DNA of 64,000 nucleotides from Caulobacter sp048541825. GTDB taxonomy: Bacteria > Pseudomonadota > Alphaproteobacteria > Caulobacterales > Caulobacteraceae. Below, one piece after another: positions 61,557 to 64,000 of the stretch; positions within the stretch are counted from its first letter, which is position 1; every line of letters begins with the position of its first letter. The position numbers and the translations under genes were made by a program. Where the stretch lies: assembly GCF_048541825.1 (NCBI RefSeq), contig NZ_CP183332.1, positions 620,001-684,000 on the forward strand. Direction: 5' to 3'. The notes below the pieces were generated by a model. It was not told where the DNA came from. It made no database searches and worked only from the letters and a program-made list of their open reading frames with translations.

Positions 61557-62150
61557 CTAGGGCTTCAGCGCCCGGATCGATGGCGAGAAGACGCTGATCA
61601 GGGGGGCGATCGGCTGTTCGGGTTCGAAGCGGAGACGCAAGGCCAGGGCGTCTGCGAGGGTCAGGTACAGCAAGGCGAACGAAGCCAGATCGGCATCGGC
61701 CCTCAGCCGCCCGGCAGCCTGTTGGCGCGTGAGGGCGGCGACCAGCGCCGTGTAGAGCTCGAGCTCGTCTTCCTTCAGCACGGCGGCGACGCGCGGATTT
61801 CGACAGGCCTCGGCGGCAACCTCGGTCACCAAGTCGACATAGCCCGGCTCCAGGGCCGTCACTTCGATACTCGCCAACAGGGCCTCCAGCCCCGCCAGAG
61901 GATCGGCGACCTCGCCCAGCTCAGCGATCTCGGCCAACATGGACGCGCGATCGATGGTGGCCGCCGCCGCGATCAGCGCGGCCTTGTCTTCGAAGTAGCG
62001 ATAGAGCAGCCCCATGCTGACGCCGGCCTCGCGCGCCACGTCCTGCATGCTGGCCCCATGAAACCCCTTGGCCAAAAACACCCGCGCGGCGGCGATGGCG
62101 ATCTCGGACGAGCGACGGCGCTGCAGGTCGGGGTCAGCGGTACGGATCAC
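61557..62150 (-). CDS. TetR-family transcriptional repressor
   Basis: About 197 residues. The N-terminal helix-turn-helix is typical (RRRSSEIAIAAARVFLAKGF, ASMQDVAREAGVSMGLLYRY), followed by an all-helical ligand domain (VDLVTEVAAEACRNPRVAAV). I start it at GTG 62150, which follows GGAG and leaves both palindromic operators outside the gene. ATG 62192 or 62186 would place one operator inside the coding region. It is divergent from the hydroxylase-exporter operon and should repress both until a hydrophobic ligand binds. Confidence 0.87.
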   Translation of the reverse strand: MIRTADPDLQRRRSSEIAIAAARVFLAKGFHGASMQDVAREAGVSMGLLYRYFEDKAALIAAAATIDRASMLAEIAELGEVADPLAGLEALLASIEVTALEPGYVDLVTEVAAEACRNPRVAAVLKEDELELYTALVAALTRQQAAGRLRADADLASFALLYLTLADALALRLRFEPEQPIAPLISVFSPSIRALKP

Positions 62151-62165
62151 AGGTCTCCATTTGAT

Positions 62166-62181
62166 GAGCGAGCGCTCACTT
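62166..62181. promoter_or_regulatory. TetR operator 1 (imperfect palindrome)
   Basis: GAGCGAGCGCTCACTT is centred on AGCGCT at 62171-62176. It matches the perfect operator 47 bp away except at two positions. It lies just upstream of the proposed tetR GTG start, so binding would block tetR transcription. Confidence 0.65.
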
Positions 62182-62212
62182 TCCATTGACATGATGACGC
62201 CCTCTCGTCAAA

Positions 62213-62228
62213 GAGTGAGCGCTCACTC
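62213..62228. promoter_or_regulatory. TetR operator 2 (perfect 16-bp palindrome)
   Basis: GAGTGAGCGCTCACTC is perfectly symmetrical and lies 15 bp before the hydroxylase ATG, where bound repressor would block transcription of the cassette. The half-site is typical of TetR-family operators. Confidence 0.78.
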
Positions 62229-62243
62229 ATCGAAAGGCGCGCT

Positions 62244-63074
62244 ATGCAGATCATCCCCCTGTTCGAGCTGATTGCCGGTGCGCTGGCAGCGGTGATCCTG
62301 ATCATGCTGCCGATCGAGCTTTGGCGGCAGCGCCGGACCTTGAACCGTGCGGCCTGGAAGGAGATGGCGGCCAGCGCCGGCGTCCTGCTGCCGGCCCTGG
62401 CCACGAGTGGCGTGGTTGTCGCCTTCATCACGGTCCTGTGGGGCGCGGCAGATGCCCTTACGCCGTGGCGCATTCCGACAAATGGGTGGAGCGCTCTGCT
62501 CTGCCTGCTCCTGGTGGACTTCCTGTTCTACTGGGATCACCGGATGGCGCACCGGGTGCGGGGCCTGTGGGCGGTGGCCCATTCGGTGCACCATTCCTCT
62601 CCGCGCTATGACCAGACGACCGGATTGCGGGTGTCCTTCGTGGACGGGTTTACGTCGCCCTGGTTCTATCTGCCCGCCGTCCTGATCGGATTTGATCCCC
62701 TGCTCGTGGCGGCAGCCTTCGGCCTGATGCTGGCCTATCAGCAATGGCTGCACACCGAGACGATCGGCCGCCTGGGCTGGTTCGACCGGATCTTCAACTC
62801 GCCCGCCAATCACCGCGTCCATCATGGGTCCCAGGACGTCTATCTGGACAAGAACTATGGCGGCATCCTGATCCTCTGGGATCGCCTGTTCGGCACCTGG
62901 GAACCGGAGCGGGAGCAGCCGATCTATGGCCTGACGACGCCGATCGGCTCCAGTCATCTGTGGACGGTGCATACGGCGGAGGCGGGATCGCTGTGGCGCG
63001 ACCTCAGGGCGGCGCGCTCGTGGCGGGCCCGCCTGCGCCTGATCATCGCCCCGCCGGGAACGGCCGTGTCATGA
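62244..63074 (+). CDS. Sterol desaturase / fatty acid hydroxylase family membrane enzyme
   Basis: A 276-residue di-iron membrane hydroxylase. The three histidine clusters are clear: DHRMAH (HxxxH), AHSVHHSS (HxxHH) and NHRVHHGS (HxxHH). Around them lie about four membrane helices. The family hydroxylates or desaturates lipids, carotenoids or sterols using oxygen. The promoter carries the TetR operator. The stop overlaps the next ATG (ATGA). The lipid substrate is not predictable. Confidence 0.88.
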   Translation: MQIIPLFELIAGALAAVILIMLPIELWRQRRTLNRAAWKEMAASAGVLLPALATSGVVVAFITVLWGAADALTPWRIPTNGWSALLCLLLVDFLFYWDHRMAHRVRGLWAVAHSVHHSSPRYDQTTGLRVSFVDGFTSPWFYLPAVLIGFDPLLVAAAFGLMLAYQQWLHTETIGRLGWFDRIFNSPANHRVHHGSQDVYLDKNYGGILILWDRLFGTWEPEREQPIYGLTTPIGSSHLWTVHTAEAGSLWRDLRAARSWRARLRLIIAPPGTAVS

Positions 63075-63901
63075 TGACGTCGTCGCTGAGCCTGTTCGGT
63101 CCAGAGCGCCTCCGGGTCCTTGCGGCCTATGGTCTGCTGTTTGTCGAGGAAGTCTCGCTGCTGGCCCTGCCGGCCCTGATCGGCGTGACGATCGACCGTC
63201 TGCTGGTCGGGGACCAGACCGGGCTGCTGCTGCTGGCCGGAGGGGCGGGCGCGATCCTGCTGTCGGGCGCCTTGCGGCGCGTCTACGACACCCGGGTCTT
63301 CGCCGCTGCGGAGCAACGCCTGTCGCTGGCGGTGATGTCCAGTGTCGACACACCCGGCGTCAGGGTCGCGCGCCTGCGACAGGTTCACGAGGTGGTCCAG
63401 ACCTACGAACGCAGCGTGCCCGAGGGGCTGGCGGCCATCGTTGCCGGCGTCGGCTCCCTGGCGGTTTCAGCCTGGTATGACTGGAGAGTCGGTCTGGCGG
63501 GGCTCGCTGTCGCCGCGACCCTCGTCGCCATGGATCGACTCTATGCCGGCAAGGTCGAGCGACTTAACGCCGCCCTCAACGACCGGACCGAGCGCGATTT
63601 TGACGTCCTGAGCAGCGCCACGCCGCGCGGCCTGCGCGCCCATCTGATGCGTCGACGCAAGCTGCAGGTCGCGCGTTCAGATGCCGAGATCGGGATCTAT
63701 CTGATGAACTGGATCCTGTTGCTCACGCTGATCGTCGGGACACTGGCTCTCATTGCCACGCCCAAGGCGACGCCCGGGGCCGTCTTCGCCCAGCTATCGT
63801 ACATTCTGGCCTTTGCAGAGAGCTGGAACCGGTGGCCGGCGCTGACGGAGCGACTGGCGCATGCCCGCGACGTGGCGCGTCGGTTGCAGAGCAGTCTGTG
63901 A
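63071..63901 (+). CDS. ABC-exporter six-helix membrane domain without ATPase
   Basis: About 276 residues with five to six hydrophobic helices arranged as in the first half of ABC exporters (LAAYGLLFVEEVSLLALPAL, LLLLAGGAGAILLSGAL, VPEGLAAIVAGVGSLAVSAW, NWILLLTLIVGTLALIA). A cytoplasmic segment NDRTERDFDVLSSATP follows helix four. No Walker A, signature or Walker B motif follows before the stop. It is coupled to the hydroxylase gene by a 4-bp overlap. It may pair with an ATPase encoded elsewhere or act without one. Confidence 0.72.
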   Translation: MMTSSLSLFGPERLRVLAAYGLLFVEEVSLLALPALIGVTIDRLLVGDQTGLLLLAGGAGAILLSGALRRVYDTRVFAAAEQRLSLAVMSSVDTPGVRVARLRQVHEVVQTYERSVPEGLAAIVAGVGSLAVSAWYDWRVGLAGLAVAATLVAMDRLYAGKVERLNAALNDRTERDFDVLSSATPRGLRAHLMRRRKLQVARSDAEIGIYLMNWILLLTLIVGTLALIATPKATPGAVFAQLSYILAFAESWNRWPALTERLAHARDVARRLQSSL

Positions 63902-63951
63902 TTACGGTGACCGCGCGCCTGCCCCCCCCCACTAATGCGCGGCGGGGCCCG

Positions 63952-63972
63952 CCCTCTCTCAAAGAGAGAGGG
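63952..63972. repeat. 21-bp hairpin, inverted copy of 61472-61492
   Basis: CCCTCTCTC-AAA-GAGAGAGGG is the exact reverse complement of the 21-mer at 61472-61492. It lies 50 bp after the exporter-domain stop. Together the two copies flank the TetR-hydroxylase-exporter cassette. The rest of 63902-64000 shows no gene. Confidence 0.8.
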
Positions 63973-64000
63973 TCGAAGACCCCCTCAGTCAAACACGATC

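Noticed and set aside
61472..63972. Transposon with terminal inverted repeats
   Set aside because: The 21-bp repeats are themselves hairpins at gene ends, with no transposase and no target-site duplication seen, so only a tentative cassette idea is kept.

Overview
The window looks like chromosomal DNA of an alphaproteobacterium in the Caulobacteraceae, most likely the genus Caulobacter. GC content is high and codon third positions are strongly GC-biased, which produces many long antisense open frames. The lineage markers are CtrA (231 residues, phosphoacceptor Asp51, Ala-Ala C-terminus), SciP (93 residues), the sigma54 activator FlbD with the gene order fliF-fliG-fliH(flbE)-fliN-flbD-flhA, and clustered GANTC (CcrM) and TTAA-type (CtrA) motifs upstream of ctrA. 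No tRNA, rRNA, CRISPR array, insertion sequence or prophage was recognised.

Left part (1-33 kb) is mostly housekeeping and accessory metabolism. It runs from a truncated glycerate kinase through a perfect 30-bp inverted repeat, uvrC, a RelE/ParE-type toxin-antitoxin pair, a 2OG-Fe(II) oxygenase, an SDR enzyme, a DUF998 protein, an exported M28 peptidase, an orphan flagellar-rod-like small protein and a DUF2235 hydrolase to the dnaG-rpoD pair. Then come a divergent quinone oxidoreductase/LysR pair, a globin plus 2OG-Fe dioxygenase operon, an acyltransferase, a HAD hydrolase, an FMN-dependent hydroxyacid oxidase with a convergent 47-residue membrane peptide, a DUF1272 zinc protein, carA with a hairpin-rich leader, a degenerate globin, an exported carboxylesterase, a GH5 mannanase, a TonB siderophore receptor, and bifunctional putA with its divergent Lrp-type regulator.

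Middle part (33.5-55 kb) is a flagellar and cell-cycle block. After mnmA, flgK-flgL diverge from fliK-flgD-flgE across a 400-bp control region with a good sigma54 promoter, an IHF-like site and two matching ftr-like (FlbD) elements. sciP and its terminator follow, then the fliF operon including flbD and flhA, three small hypothetical genes, fliI-fliJ on the opposite strand and ctrA. CtrA, SciP and FlbD, three interacting regulators of the flagellar hierarchy, therefore lie within 12 kb of each other among the genes they control.

Right part (55-64 kb) holds an M23 peptidase, a PepSY-type membrane protein, a phospholipase C, an exported M20-type metallopeptidase, and a 750-bp gene-free stretch filled with nested inverted repeats. 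It ends in a cassette of a TetR repressor, a sterol-desaturase-type hydroxylase and an ABC-exporter membrane domain lacking an ATPase. Two GAGTGAGCGCTCACTC-type operators lie in the divergent promoter, and inverted copies of a 21-bp hairpin flank the cassette. The best candidates for something undescribed are the structured intergenic element (about 60903-61330), the heme-less globin-like protein (23701-24108) and the TetR cassette.
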